A stretch of 64,000 nt of DNA from Nemertoderma westbladi (Eukaryota; Xenacoelomorpha; Nemertodermatida; Nemertodermatidae), in contig JAUCBJ010008953.1 of NCBI GenBank assembly GCA_032718475.1, positions 1-64,000 of the forward strand. The letters are read 5' to 3'. Positions 44,765 to 57,310 of this stretch are shown here, in pieces (position 1 is the first letter of the stretch; each line of letters starts with the position of its first letter). The position numbers and the translations under genes were made by a program. The notes below the pieces were generated by a model. The model searched no databases. It saw only the letters and a program-made list of their open reading frames with translations, and was not told the DNA's origin.

Positions 44765-45952
44765 TCACGACCATGACATCGCAACATCATCAACTAAGGA
44801 CTTCGGTAGGTGCGCTACAGGTAAGTTGTGTTTGACAACGGCCAACCGCGCGAGTGTACAGAGAGAGGGGACTAACTCGAGTACGAACAGATCGCTCTGT
44901 TCAACCAACTCATTGCCGTCGTCCACGCGTTCCTCACGCACGGAACGCGGTTGACGTTGCGGGGAAGTTCCCCAGAAGAGGAGCAGTTGGTTGTCGACCA
45001 GCACACAGGCGTGTCTCCGTCTGGGGGAGGGCCCCGGCAGACCCAGCAGCGTGACCCGGGACCACACCATGTCCGCGGTCTCCAGTCTGTACATATCGCT
45101 GTAGTGATTCCCATAGATGCCATTGAACCCGCCCATAATGTATATAGAGGTGCCCAAGACGACAGCGGAATGGGAACGTCTCCCTACCGGGATCGAACCC
45201 GTGCACTCGAGTTTACTCCAGCAGTGAGTCTGAGTATCCAGCACGCTGACCGCGTTGTCGTATTCCTCGTCCAACTCGTTGTAAGCCCCGGCCCCGAAGC
45301 TGTCCATCCGCCCGCCGAACACGAAGATTCGGCCTCCTACGGTGGACGCCGTGTGGAAGTCCCGCCACAGAGGCGGCGGCCCGACGCACTCAATGTGCCG
45401 CCACGTGCGGGATTCAACGTGCAACGCGACCAGCGAGTTGGTCAGCACGGTGAGGTCGTCGTCGTATCCCCCGAACACGTACATGGTGCCGTCGACGAAC
45501 GTGGCAGAATGGCCGTCGCGGGCGCTTGGGATCAAACCCCGGACCTTGGGGGCAGTCCATCGCCGTCTCGCCGTGTCGAACACGAACAGCCGGTTGCAGG
45601 CGCCCATCACGTCGCTACGTCCGCCCCACAGCAGCACGCAGCGCTGCTCCGTAGCGCACACCGTGTGTCCGTATCGCATAAACGGCACCGCGTGGGGGTC
45701 CTGCGACTCCGAGCGTCGCGCGCTAGGTAGCAGTCGCCACCGCAGACTAGCCGGACTCAGTACGTGGATGTCGATCGGGAACTTACGGATGTACCCGTCC
45801 TCGGCGACCGTGTACGAGGACACCAGCTCGTTACTGTAACCCCCGAACGTGTAGACGTGGGAGCCCACTACGGTGGCAGCGTGGTTGACTCGAGCCACAG
45901 GCCCATCTCTACGGGCCACGCAGTACAGTAGGGAAGAGGCAGACGCAGACAT
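44765..45952 (-). CDS. KLHDC3: KLHDC3-like kelch-repeat, BC-box protein, single exon
   Basis: The product has 395 residues. It resembles vertebrate KLHDC3, a six-bladed kelch propeller that serves as a substrate receptor of CUL2 ubiquitin ligases and reads C-terminal degrons. Family landmarks are VARVNHAATVVGSHVYTFGG near residues 20-38, VPFMRYGHTV (89-98), LWGGRSD..GACN (108-120), IPSARDGHSA (141-150), LWRDFHTAS (195-203), and PRRRHACVL (310-318). The kelch double-Gly pairs fall near 37, 110, 161, 213 and 274; the sixth is WG (327-328). SLCTLARLAV (363-372) fits a BC box with Ala in place of the usual Cys. An in-frame Met 12 codons upstream (45988) is possible. CTCTGCTACAG directly precedes the chosen ATG, a 3' splice-site-like sequence. 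The coding region is much more GC-rich than its surroundings and has no introns. It is nested in CELF on the same strand. Confidence 0.9.
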   Translation of the reverse strand: MSASASSLLYCVARRDGPVARVNHAATVVGSHVYTFGGYSNELVSSYTVAEDGYIRKFPIDIHVLSPASLRWRLLPSARRSESQDPHAVPFMRYGHTVCATEQRCVLLWGGRSDVMGACNRLFVFDTARRRWTAPKVRGLIPSARDGHSATFVDGTMYVFGGYDDDLTVLTNSLVALHVESRTWRHIECVGPPPLWRDFHTASTVGGRIFVFGGRMDSFGAGAYNELDEEYDNAVSVLDTQTHCWSKLECTGSIPVGRRSHSAVVLGTSIYIMGGFNGIYGNHYSDMYRLETADMVWSRVTLLGLPGPSPRRRHACVLVDNQLLLFWGTSPQRQPRSVREERVDDGNELVEQSDLFVLELVPSLCTLARLAVVKHNLPVAHLPKSLVDDVAMSWS

Positions 45953-47289
45953 CTGTAGCAGAGAGTACCGGGTACTGGTATACTGCACTGGTACAGTGGG
46001 GGTGTGGGTGGAGTGTGGCTACTATTCGTACTAGAAGATGAGTTAACGAATTCGAATGCTAGGAAACGATAAACGATCAAATTGATTTGATGAATAACGA
46101 GTACAGGTAGGCCTAGGCCTAATATTTTCTTCTTTGATGGAACTATTCTTATTAACAGAAACGTACGTACCGTCTACAACTGTGTTCAGGTCTTCTATAA
46201 AATTTTCACCTGTTCTTTCACTTCTTTCAGTTTCAACTTCAAATAATGGAAGGCTTAAGTGTATACTAGCTGAGTAGGGAGAAAATATACTATATAGTAT
46301 CGGCAAATCGCAAAAAAAAACAAGACAAAACTACAGCCAGTCATGTGAGCCAAATATTTATAGGCCTACAACCAACAGAACCGGTACCAACCAACCAACA
46401 TCAAGCTAACTCACATACACCTTGCACACAAGCCAATGCTACTGCTATAAACCTTTACTACGTCATACAAGAAGAAATGCTATTGGTTGACTGCTTGTAA
46501 CTGGTTCAAACCTACATCTCAACCAATAAATAAATCACATGACATCTCATACCACTCCCTTGATGTGATAGGTCATCGCCTTGGTACTGGCCAAGGACAG
46601 TCGTTGTAGCTGTCCTTGGTGTAGTACTGGCACATACAACAGGTTCTCCTGTGAGATTGACCGCAAGGTAAATCTGGGATGCTTTCTAGCAAGAGAAGTA
46701 GTCTACTTAATGCATAATTAAAGAATTAATGAAAACTGCACATGTTTATCGATAGCCAGTTTATCAAGATTAACTTGACGTCGCTTGTAATCGACGAGTT
46801 ATCTATCATATAGTAATTATTACTACGGTGGCCAGTTATGATAAGCAATTATCACACTTTATTACTAAAATAAGTATACTTATTTATACTTATTTTCTTA
46901 TATTTAAAAAAAATAAGTAACTTTTGATAATCTTCACATGGGAGTATAAGTATACTCCCATCACCTGATCCCCCAAACAACGACACACCTCACCTTCACC
47001 GGGTACAAGATCCCTCGAAATAAACGGTATAATAATATATCTCTGGGTTGGACAATCAAGCGTATCCCCATCACCACTATCAACACATAGGAAAACTTAC
47101 TAATGGAACATTACTTATTAATGGAACATTAATTTCGTCGAACATTTTATATGGGTTATTTGGAATCAATCAATTAATTTGAGAAATAAACCAATAAGCG
47201 ATTCTAAATGACAGCGATTGATCAGAGCACCTAACACACTATTGCAATCAATAACACGGACGACTGCACCCTAAACAACCAGCAACACT

Positions 47290-48590
<1,301 letters not shown>

Positions 48591-48783
48591 AAAGAGGTAA
48601 AAAGTGATTAGGCGAAATCTGCTTAAAATTTGCTAATACAGTAATACTTTCGAATTAGTACTTAAATTAAATTTAAGTCACGTGCTGCGCGAAGGCCCCA
48701 CTTCGTGTTCAACTAAGGATATGCGGGAAGAAATATGCAGTCCAAAATCTCTCGTCACTACTACAATATGAATATCAAAAAGA

Positions 48784-48990
48784 GAGACAGGGGGGTGGGG
48801 GTAAACTGGACGCAAATTCCATCTTGGCGAATTAATATCCCGCCTCAATGTTAAATTCTCAATTTAGGGAAAGGAGCAGGTTACAGTGTCACGTTATTTT
48901 AAAGCAATAAGCTAAGCACAATAGAATAGGTTACAGTTTTATTTTTGAGAGTAATCAGCTGTTATTTGTGTCCAATTTCCCCTGGAGAGG
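48784..48990 (-). mobile_element. Poly-G MITE, inverted, truncated at its left-end side
   Basis: Read on plus it starts GAGACAGGGGG..AACTGGACGCAAAT, the inverse of the family's right end, and continues through GGCGAATTAATATCCCGCCT to TTTCCCCTGGAGAGGG. It stops there, where another copy begins at once with CAGATAGGGG. The two copies are therefore head to head, the second probably cutting the first. Confidence 0.78.
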
Positions 48991-48991
48991 G

Positions 48992-49098
48992 CAGATAGGG
49001 GGGGGGGGGGGGGGGGGGGAACTGGACGCAATAAAAATTCATCCTTCTCCACGAGAAATTGGACGCAAATAACAGTTGATTACTCTCAAAAATAAAAA
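48992..49098 (+). mobile_element. Poly-G MITE left end, cut by the 84-bp repeat
   Basis: It starts CAGATAGG, then a run of about 23 G and AACTGGACGCAATAAAAATT, and runs to TTACTCTCAAAAATAAAA. It then changes abruptly into the 84-bp minisatellite, whose AAAAAAAATCGTG edge shares the A run. The rest of the element is missing. Confidence 0.75.
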
Positions 49099-50112
49099 AA
49101 AAATCGTGTAAAGTTCCGCGTCTACTAACACATGAACTGTCTCCCCCTTGAATGCCTTACTACTACCAATCTTACTACCAAAAAAAATCGTGTAAAGTTC
49201 CGCGTCTACTAACACATGAACTGTCTCCTCCTTGAATACCTTACTACTACCAATCTTACTACCAAAGAAATTCGTGAAAAGTTCCGCGTTTACTAACACA
49301 TGAACTGTCTCCTCCTTGAATACCTTACTACTACCAATCTTACTTCCAAAAAAAATCGTGTAAAGTTCCGCGTCTACTAACACATGAACTGTCTCCCCCT
49401 TGAATACCTTACTACTACCAATCTTAATACCAAAAAAATCGTGTAAAGTTCCGCGTCTACTAACACATGAACTGTCTCCCCCTTGAATACCTTACTACTA
49501 CCAATCTTAATACCAAAAAAATCGTGTAAAGTTCCGCGTCTACTAACACATGAACTGTCTCCCCCTTGAATACCTTACTACTACCAATCTTACTACCAAA
49601 AAAAATCGTGTAAAGTTCCGCGTCTACTAACACATGAACTGTCTCCTCCTTGAATACCTTACTACTACCAATCTTACTACCAAAAAAAATCGTGTAAAGT
49701 TCCGCGTCTACTAACACATGAACTGTCTCCTCCTTGAATACCTTACTACTACCAATCTTACTACCAAAAAAATTCGTGAAAAGTTCCGCGTTTACTAACA
49801 CATGAACTGTCTCCTCCTTGAATTTGAATACCTTACTACTACCAATCTTACTACCAAAAAAATTCGTGAAAAGTTCCGCGTCTACTAACACATGAACTGT
49901 CTCCTCCTTGAATACCTTACTACTACCAATCTTAATACCAAAAAAATCGTGTAAAGTTCCGCGTCTACTAACACATGAACTGTCTCCTCCTTGAATACCT
50001 TACTACTACCAATCTTACTACCAAAAAAAATCGTGTAAAGTTCCGCGTTTACTAACACATGAACTGTCTCCCCCTTGAATGCCTTACTACTACCAATCTT
50101 ACTACCAAAAAA
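49099..50112. repeat. 84-bp tandem repeat, about 12 copies
   Basis: The unit runs ATCGTGTAAAGTTCCGCGTC, TACTAACACATGAACTGTCT, CCTCCTTGAATACCTTACTA, then CTACCAATCTTACTACCAAA and As. Variants are CCCCCTTG/CTCCTTG, TTAATACC/TTACTACC, and GTGTAAAG/GTGAAAAG, and one unit near 49822 has a 6-bp duplication (TTGAATTTGAATACC). Because 84 is a multiple of three, minus-strand frames repeat a 28-residue unit; A-run length changes break them. Confidence 0.95.
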
Positions 50113-50185
50113 ATTCACCGGAAAGGGGCATTGAACTCAGTACCTAGAGATTCCAAGTCCCACGCTCTACCAACTTTCCTTAAAA
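50113..50185 (-). mobile_element. tRNA-like sequence, possible SINE head
   Basis: On the minus strand, GGAAAGTTGGTAGAGCGTGG (A-box-like TTGGTAGAGC), an anticodon-arm-like GGGACTTGGAATCTC, and a B-box-like GAGTTCAATGCC are followed by CCTTTCC, which pairs with the leading GGAAAG. Hand folding puts TGG at the anticodon. The 5' D-arm portion looks truncated, so this is more likely a tRNA-derived SINE head or tRNA pseudogene than a working tRNA. It abuts the 84-bp array. Confidence 0.4.
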
Positions 50186-50399
50186 TTAAGCTGGAAATTA
50201 CAAACAAGAAGAACGGAGTGAATTCCTTCCCAGTTCCTATTTCACCTTCTATTGGAATAACGAATAAAAAAAACATAATATACCTGATTATCTTCATCAG
50301 ATGCAATGGCGCAATATACAGCAAACACGAGATGTGTTTAGTGGGTTTGAAAAATTAATTAGAAGACCGTTAGGACTTCTTACTGTAAAAGTATTCACT

Positions 50400-50525
50400 A
50401 TGTATGTATGTATGTATGTATGTATGTATGTATGTATGTATGTATGTATGTATGTATGTATGTATGTATGTATGTATGTATGTATGTATGTATGTATGTA
50501 TGTATGTATGTATGTATGTATGTAT
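50400..50525. repeat. (ATGT)n microsatellite, about 31 copies
   Basis: A pure tetranucleotide run. Frames reading MYVCMYVC are artefacts. Confidence 0.97.
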
Positions 50526-50916
50526 ATCGGGTGAACTCCTCCGAAACTATAGCTCGCCCGTCAATGAAAGTTATATCAATCGACGCAGCTCAACCCCAGG
50601 ATGTGTAAAAAAAAGTTTCGAAAAAAATTCTGAAGGTGTCTTTTTTTTATTTCGAAAAATAGCCTCAAAACACGAAAATTGCCATAGACTCAATGATGAG
50701 GGCCTAGTAAGCTACTACTATTGATTGAATGGATAGCCCAAACTGCAGAGAAGTATATTACTTGTCAAAAGTGTATTACTATCTCACTCTATCCCACACA
50801 GAAAGCAAACTTTGTGTATTGTATTAGCCCGCCAGCTGAATAACTCCTCCCAGTGAATCCTATGAGAATTAGGAGGTGGGACACTGAATATCTATAGGGT
50901 TACTCACTGCTACTAC

Positions 50917-53900
50917 TAGGATCGGCATGCTGCATTGCAGCTGAATTTTTAAGAATGCTGTGCCGGCTTGTCGACAAAATTGCGCCGCCACAACTCTCTA
51001 TCACTCATGACATTTGCTAGATCATCCGCATCTTCAAGGCCAGTGTCCTTTAAGATGCGTCTCAAGAAAGTCATGGGCTGTCCAGTGCCCACCATGCTTA
51101 TTCAATCCATGAGGTTGCCAAAGTACAAGATTATGCACTGGCTGGTCCTCACGGCGAAAGCAATGTCCTGCAAAGCAGACGCGATTTTGTTCTAGTGTCA
51201 AGCTTGGCGGAACCAATGAGACACCTCCAATGTTATATAGTGTCTGGTTGGAGATGTGTGCATTGTACTTGACACAATGAACCCGGCGTAGCATTCTTGT
51301 GAATGTGCCATCCAGAGATTTGGTGTCCTCAGCAGTTAGAGCCCAGCATGGACTCCCATAGAGGAGTACTGGAACTACTGCTGCTCTAAATAATCGGACC
51401 TTAAGTTTCCGATTAATTCTCGGTGACTTCCAAATCCTGGAAAGCCTATTCAAGGCTGCCCATGCCTTTCCCTTACGTATTCGTAGGTCCTCACCTGACT
51501 TCCGGATCCATGATCCCAGGTAACAGAAGTAGTCCACATGCTCAAGCATACCATCCTTTGAGCTTATGCTCATCCGATCAGAGACTTGCTGAGGACTTTC
51601 AAAGTTAATTGTCAAAATTTTGGTCTTTCTGGAGTTAATAAAAAGACCAACACTAGAAGCAGCATGTTCTAATGAGCTGAGGAGCCGTTGGGCTCCCTCT
51701 AGTGATTCTGAGAGTACTCCTAAGTCATCAGCAAAGTCTAGATCAGTTAGGTACTTGGCAGGATTTCCTCGACTTCTGGAGCCAGTAGGTAGAGTTATCA
51801 TCACCCCATCATCATTATGACGATCTAAGGACATGCGTAGAACATAGTCAACCACAATTATGAACAAGAATGGTGCAAGTGTGTCTCCCTGGAGGACGCC
51901 CCATAACACTTCAAATGGTTCTGTGTCACCGTCAACAGTAGACACAGATGTTGTCGAACCATCGTATACTGATCTGATTGCTGCAATAATTTCATCAAGA
52001 ATCCCATATAATGAAAGTATGCTGAACATATACGTGAGCGAGAGACTGAATCAAAGGCCTTGAAGAAGTCAACAAAGATAACAGCCAGATGCCTGTCTTT
52101 CTTTGCAGCAGCCTTCACTTCTGCAAAGGAGATATCGCTAATGGGAATATCTGGGAGTACAGACTCAGACACTTTTACTTCTATAAAGTTATCAGGCAAT
52201 ACCCTGTCATTATTGAGGAGCTTTTTAAAGTGGACCTTCCATCCATTGAGGCGATCGGCTGGTGATTCAGCCTTAACCTTGGTGGTTGGTTGGCTTTTCC
52301 GACCAGTAAGCAAGTTGATCGATTTCCATGCCTGGGATGATTGCCTGCTGTCGTCAGCATCATTGATGGCATCAACCTGTTGGTTTATTAACTCTGTAGA
52401 TTAACAGAGTACTGTCTGTTCAGGGACCTAGATGTAGCCTTAACTGCATTCTTGGCCGCTGTAGTCTGTTGAGTCGGGACTCTTTCTGCGCCTTATATAG
52501 TTCATTTCGGCACTTCTGAATTTTTTTGTCAGTCCGGGGGGCCCTTTTCCTGTTTCGAGGGTATACAGGAACTGTTTCTGCAGCTGCTAACTTAACTGCT
52601 TCTGTGAAGGCAGTATAGCCCTCACAGTGATCTGCCGCCTCAGAGGCAAGAACCTCATACCTGTTGCTCAGCTGTAATGTGAAGCTGGATCTCACACTTG
52701 GCTGTTGCAACAGAGAGGACCAGTCACGCCTCGGCAAGGCAGATTTCGTTGTTCTGCTAGCACGCAGACTAAGTCTTACCTTGGCCACAATAAGGCGGTG
52801 ATCACTGGAGAAGGGTTGAAGTGTAAATGCATTACAGTCTTGTATAGAGCTCCTGTATTTCCTACGAAACAGAATATGGTCTATCTGGGACTTGAGACCA
52901 CTGGGTCCACTATGAGTCCATAGCTTTCCAGTTCGCTTCTTGAACTCGGTTCCAGACGAAAACAATCCATTTCCAGAGATAAAATCCTGAAGATGGACGG
53001 AATTTCGGTTAACACTATTGCTATAGACCCAGGGCGATGTAGGTGATTGATGCAGACTTGCATTAAAGTCTCCCAGGAATGTTAAGAATGCATGCTGATC
53101 CACTCCATCAGTAGCTGCTTGTAGATTGTGGTAGAAATTTTCCACCTCCTCTACAGGGGCAACACTAGTTGGAGAGTAGCATACAATCAGAACCACCTTA
53201 GGAAACTTCTTAGCCAGTCTTCCAGAACATGAGAAGTGGCAACGGATGATGCGGTTAGAGATTTGGTCTATTTTGTCCAATGCTGCATGTGCAGTTGGAT
53301 TCATCAATAGACCAATACCACCATTGCCACTATCATCTGCTGACGCGAGGGCGAGTCGACAACCGCCCTCCATGTCCTTAATCAGAACCTCATCAGTCTG
53401 TCCAGTCTGCATTCGGTGCTCTTGAACACCCACTGCGCTAAGAGAAAGCTTATCTGCCAAGGCAGTCAGCTCACCTTGTCGCATTGGGGACCCGATTGTT
53501 ACAGGTGCTTAGTGAGGCTAGTCTAGTGACTTGCCTCAGATTCACCAATGGCTTTGTTGGTCGGGGTGGAACATGAGAGTAGCCTCCAACTCCAGAATCC
53601 CTCTCCGCCTCACAATCTGGCATCCCTGGTGACCCAGGGTTTGGGCCAGAAAGGTCATCAGGAAAGGGACTCAAAGAATTGTTGGCTGCTCTCTCTCCAG
53701 TAGGGGGTGAGACAGGCAGCCGGTCAGGAGATAACTGACGCCTGAGAGGCCGATTGTGTCTGGTAATTCCACTGGCCTCTAGTGGCCGGACCTCCGCATT
53801 ACTAATGTAATCCATAGTGGGGGTTTGGGGGTGCTTTTTTGCCGTGTCAGCTCTCGGGGCAAATAACCACACCCTGGTTTGCCATTCCACAGGGTGGGTG

Positions 53901-54050
53901 TCGCAGTGGAGTCAGATATGAGGCCCATCACCCATATCTACTCTGGCGCACATGACCCACCATTGGATTTGCAGTCATCTGCTGGGTCATGCCCTGTACC
54001 CCTGCTGCCAGGTGCAGCTTTAACTCTGTCTTCGTTCAATCCAATATTCC
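50917..54050 (-). pseudogene. LINE copy 3: longest copy with endonuclease and RT, disrupted
   Basis: This is a non-LTR retrotransposon in the CELF sense orientation. The 3' end is a (TAG)n tail (50917-50925). From the 5' side it has a Pro/Ser-rich leader frame (53471-53890, MEWQTRVWLFAPRAD..), then an APE-type endonuclease (52420-53484) with VQEHRM, LGDFNASL, IDHILF and SSDHRLIV. The RT part is split over 51858-52313 and 51034-52029, with LDFADDLGVL at about 51740. Breaks relative to copy 2 are a 1-bp loss near 52470, a stop near 52402, a 369-bp in-frame internal deletion at about 52105 and a 2-bp insertion near 52030. It is dead but is the best guide to the family's full structure. The exact 5' end (near 54050) and target duplication are not resolved. 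Confidence 0.88.
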
Positions 54051-54401
54051 ACTAAACACCGCTTAAAAATATTGATTATATTGATTTATACGATTATATT
54101 GACATGACACCCCCACTCTCTACCTCCATTATATTATTAATCAAACCATTATTGAGAGAAAGCGCCCTTTGTTTTTGTAGAATATTATTATTAGGATACA
54201 AGCATTGCATATTATATGCTTATATTAAATTAGTTGCTTCATAGTGATTAGTGATGCCGGGATTGGATATGGTTAAATATTTGTTCATCTTTTCGCTTCG
54301 GGCTAACACAGAAACGGAATTAAGATTTAGTTTTTTCGGTTTTGTTGTTTTATAGACGGTCTTCTTATAGCCAGCTTGATGGCTTTCTAGTTTAATTTAA
54401 A

Positions 54402-54470
54402 ACATTAATAAGGGATAGAGCAGGTTACAGTGACGGTGTTTTCTAACCAAAAATAATTGAGGATACTTTA
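54402..54470 (-). mobile_element. Short fragment of the poly-G MITE family
   Basis: AAGGGATAGAGCAGGTTACAG, GTGACGGTG and TTTCTAACCAAAAATAA match the inverted central part of the family (AGGGAAAGGAGCAGGTTACA, GTGGCACG, TTTTAACCAAAACAATAA). No ends are present. Confidence 0.4.
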
Positions 54471-55105
54471 TTTCACTTGCGGTCAATGCGCGCCACCATC
54501 TGCTCTGCTTCCTCGTAATTGTCAAACTCATATCGCATTTCCCCTTAAAACTTACAACGAAACTGTTAGTTGTTAAAGAGTAAATTTCCGAACAAAAATC
54601 AAACAATACAACTAACTGGATAATAATAATTAGCGCCCGGTGAAGAACAATATAAATCAGAAATACCCGGCCACAGTCAGCCAGCCACCTTAGATTCTTA
54701 GAACGACTTTCGAGATGGATATCCCCATGTTACTAATACATACAGACAAACAATTTAAATTGTTTTCAAACCAGTCACAGCGCAGTTACCAATAATTAGT
54801 TGGGTAGGGATCGAAACATGGTTAAAATAGAAAAGGTTTGGAGGTAATTTGATCCTTCTGCACACATTTTAGTAATTTAGTGTCAGCACGGAGGAGTACA
54901 AAACACGGAGTTCAATAGCTAAATATTGGTTTTCTGTATAGTTGAGCTTCTCTCTACCGAGTGAATGCCAGCATTTTTCTCAGTCTCATATTACGTGGGG
55001 TAAAAATGAGTCTAAAAGTACCAGTCTAAAAGCCAGGCGCTTTTATTCAACGTTGCAAATAAACAGTTATCCTTTGCCCCATTTTTTGACTCACTCTGGA
55101 TAAAC

Positions 55106-55362
55106 GGGGGGGGGGGGGGGGGGGACTGGACGCAAATCCCATCTTGGCGGATTAATATCCCACCTCAATGTTAAATTCTAAATTTAGGGAAAGGAGCAGG
55201 TTACAGTGGCACGATATTTTAACCAAAACAATAAACTAAACACAATAGAACAGCTTACAGTTGTATTTTTGAGAGCAATCATATGTTATTTGCGTCGAAT
55301 TTCCCCTGGAGAGGGATGAATTTTTATTGCGTCCAGTTCCCCCCCCCCCCCCCCCCCATCTG
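55106..55362 (-). mobile_element. Poly-G MITE, inverted copy with perfect 8-bp duplication
   Basis: This 257-bp copy reads, on plus, about 19 G then ACTGGACGCAAATCCCATCT, and ends ATTGCGTCCAGTTCC + C run + ATCTG. GGATAAAC flanks it at 55098-55105 and 55363-55370, a perfect 8-bp target duplication. The left terminus lacks the few bases outside the G run that other copies carry. It supports the hAT-like assignment. Confidence 0.9.
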
Positions 55363-56051
55363 GGATAAACACCATGAAAATTATGAAATTTTCGAAATTT
55401 TTATTTTTGGAATTTCACTTCTTTTTTTTTTTGTTCACTATAAGTGTGTGTGGACTTTAAGGTGGAGCACTTTAAGAAACATAATAAAATCGACACATTA
55501 AATCAGTGATTATTTTTTAATGATATTACTATATAATATGTTGACTACGGATAATGTATTTTAACATAAACACTTCAAGTATTGGATGCAATTGAGCATA
55601 AAAAATGTAAAATAAAATATCTCGAGAACGGCTGATCTTTAAAAAATGTTTTAGACATTCTACTTGAAAATATGTTAACACTGTAGATATGAAATTTACA
55701 AAACTTAAAAATTTGAAAATGCCACGTATGGAAAAAATGAAAATGAGCAAATATGTTGGCATTCACTCACATACTTTGGCAGTGGAGTTTCAGTTCTGTT
55801 CAAGTTAACTATGTATTTAGGTTTTCTTATGAAATGGGCGGATCAACTCCTGAGCCCCTTCCCACCTGGCTACGCCACTGGCATTACAAACAAGCGGTGA
55901 TACACAAACAGTGATACAAACAAGTATACGTGCAGATGCACTAGGTGCACTTTCCAGGAAATTTACAAAACTTGGTTATTTTGTCATAGGCGAAGGCAAG
56001 GAGGCACCTTTCGTCTGATTTATTTAGTATCACAAAAACAAAAAAACCTAC

Positions 56052-56123
56052 CTTGTAGGTTGTTCATTTGTGGATTATTCGTAGAACTTCCCATAGACAT
56101 CGGCGCAAAGTTGGGGTTGAAAG
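56052..56123 (-). CDS. CELF: CELF exon: linker FNPNFAPM, 72 bp
   Basis: The acceptor is CTTTTGTTGCAG|CTTTC and the donor is CTACAAG|GTAGGT. In phase 1 it reads (S)FNPNFAPMSMGSSTNNPQMN and NLQ. It encodes linker between RRM2 and RRM3. It is short, symmetric in phase and could be skipped in frame. The very good splice signals and exact phase agreement support it. Confidence 0.82.
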
Positions 56124-56937
56124 CTGCAACAAAAGTATTGGAAGTAAAGACATAGATCATGACCTACAAAAGATATATTTAGTAGGTCATGCGGAGATAT
56201 ACTACGCACCACAAATTGTCCAAAAGTAATCGAAAATCGATCGAAAATAATCGACCGAATTTTTTTCATTGGTGATGATTTTCGATTTAATATTTAACCT
56301 AAGCATAATATCACACTTTTATTTAACAAAAAGCAGTGCCTAAAAAAGTGCAGTTTATATTAATTATTATTGGTATTATTGTTGTATTCGCTTAAGGGGG
56401 GGGGGGGGGGGTACACCCCCCCCTCAGGTCAAAATTTTCATTTTTTGTTTTTTTATTTCATCTAGAGTAGAATTTAATGCGGATTTCAAATCTGGAAACG
56501 GCTTAGCGAGATCTCTTTTACTTCTCGAGTAATGGCTGGTTTTCCGTCTGTATGTCTGTCTGTCTGTCCATCGAAATATTAAAAAGGGCATAAAATAAGC
56601 AATCTGAAATGTTTACTGTTAGGATTTTTCTTAATGTCGATGTCTGTTTTAATATTTGGAATTATCTAATCACAATGTCTGTATCTCAGTCTGTCTCTCA
56701 GTTTGTCTGTCTGTTTGTATGTCTGTCTGTCTGCCAACATGTCCGTCAAATTTTAATTAATATATATTTAATATATATTTGTGAGTTTTGTATTACATAT
56801 TAAACAGTTGTCTAATGGACTAGTTGTCTACTAGTAATAACAAATGTGAACCATCATATAACAATAGCTAGTAATAATTATTCTGGGAAACAACCATAAA
56901 TCTATTTTTTTTTAATTCCGCAGGATCTGAGAATAAT

Positions 56938-57310
56938 TCACGTGCTGCGCGAAGTCTTCATGTGCAGCATGAACTTTTCATGTGCCGCGTGAAGGCTTCT
57001 CATTCTGATCAAAAAGCTTTCCGATGTGCTCGATTAATTAACGTGCTTTATGAAGAATTTAAGTTCTACGTGAAACCTTCACCTGCTGCGCAAATGTCTC
57101 ACGTGCTGCGCGAAGGTTTCACGTGCTGCACAAAGCTTAATGTTCTGTGTATAGGCTTATTATAAAATTATGTGGAAATTTTTATATAATTTTGAATGTT
57201 TCTTAAGGTTATCTCATTATTCCATGACTATTTATTACTAAATGACGAAATAGTATGCGATCAAATCAATACGCCAAAATGTAATTTGTTCACGTGCTGC
57301 GCGAAGTGTT
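56938..57310. repeat. Degenerate cluster of CACGTGCTGCGCGAAG words
   Basis: CACGTGCTGCGCGAAG occurs at 56939, 57099 and 57291, with about six variants between (CATGTGCAGCATGAAC, CATGTGCCGCGTGAAG, ACGTGCTTTATGAAG, CACCTGCTGCGCAAATG, CACGTGCTGCACAAAG). A further copy lies at about 48677. Many units contain the E-box palindrome CACGTG. It looks like a decayed short tandem repeat. Confidence 0.7.

Noticed and set aside
44951-45730. 259-codon plus-strand frame
   Set aside because: Antisense shadow of the GC-rich KLHDC3 coding region; no independent motif.
49039-50118. Minus-strand 28-residue repeat frames (FFGSKIGSSKVFKEETVHVL..)
   Set aside because: They follow the 84-bp array and are broken wherever the A run changes length, as expected for untranslated sequence.
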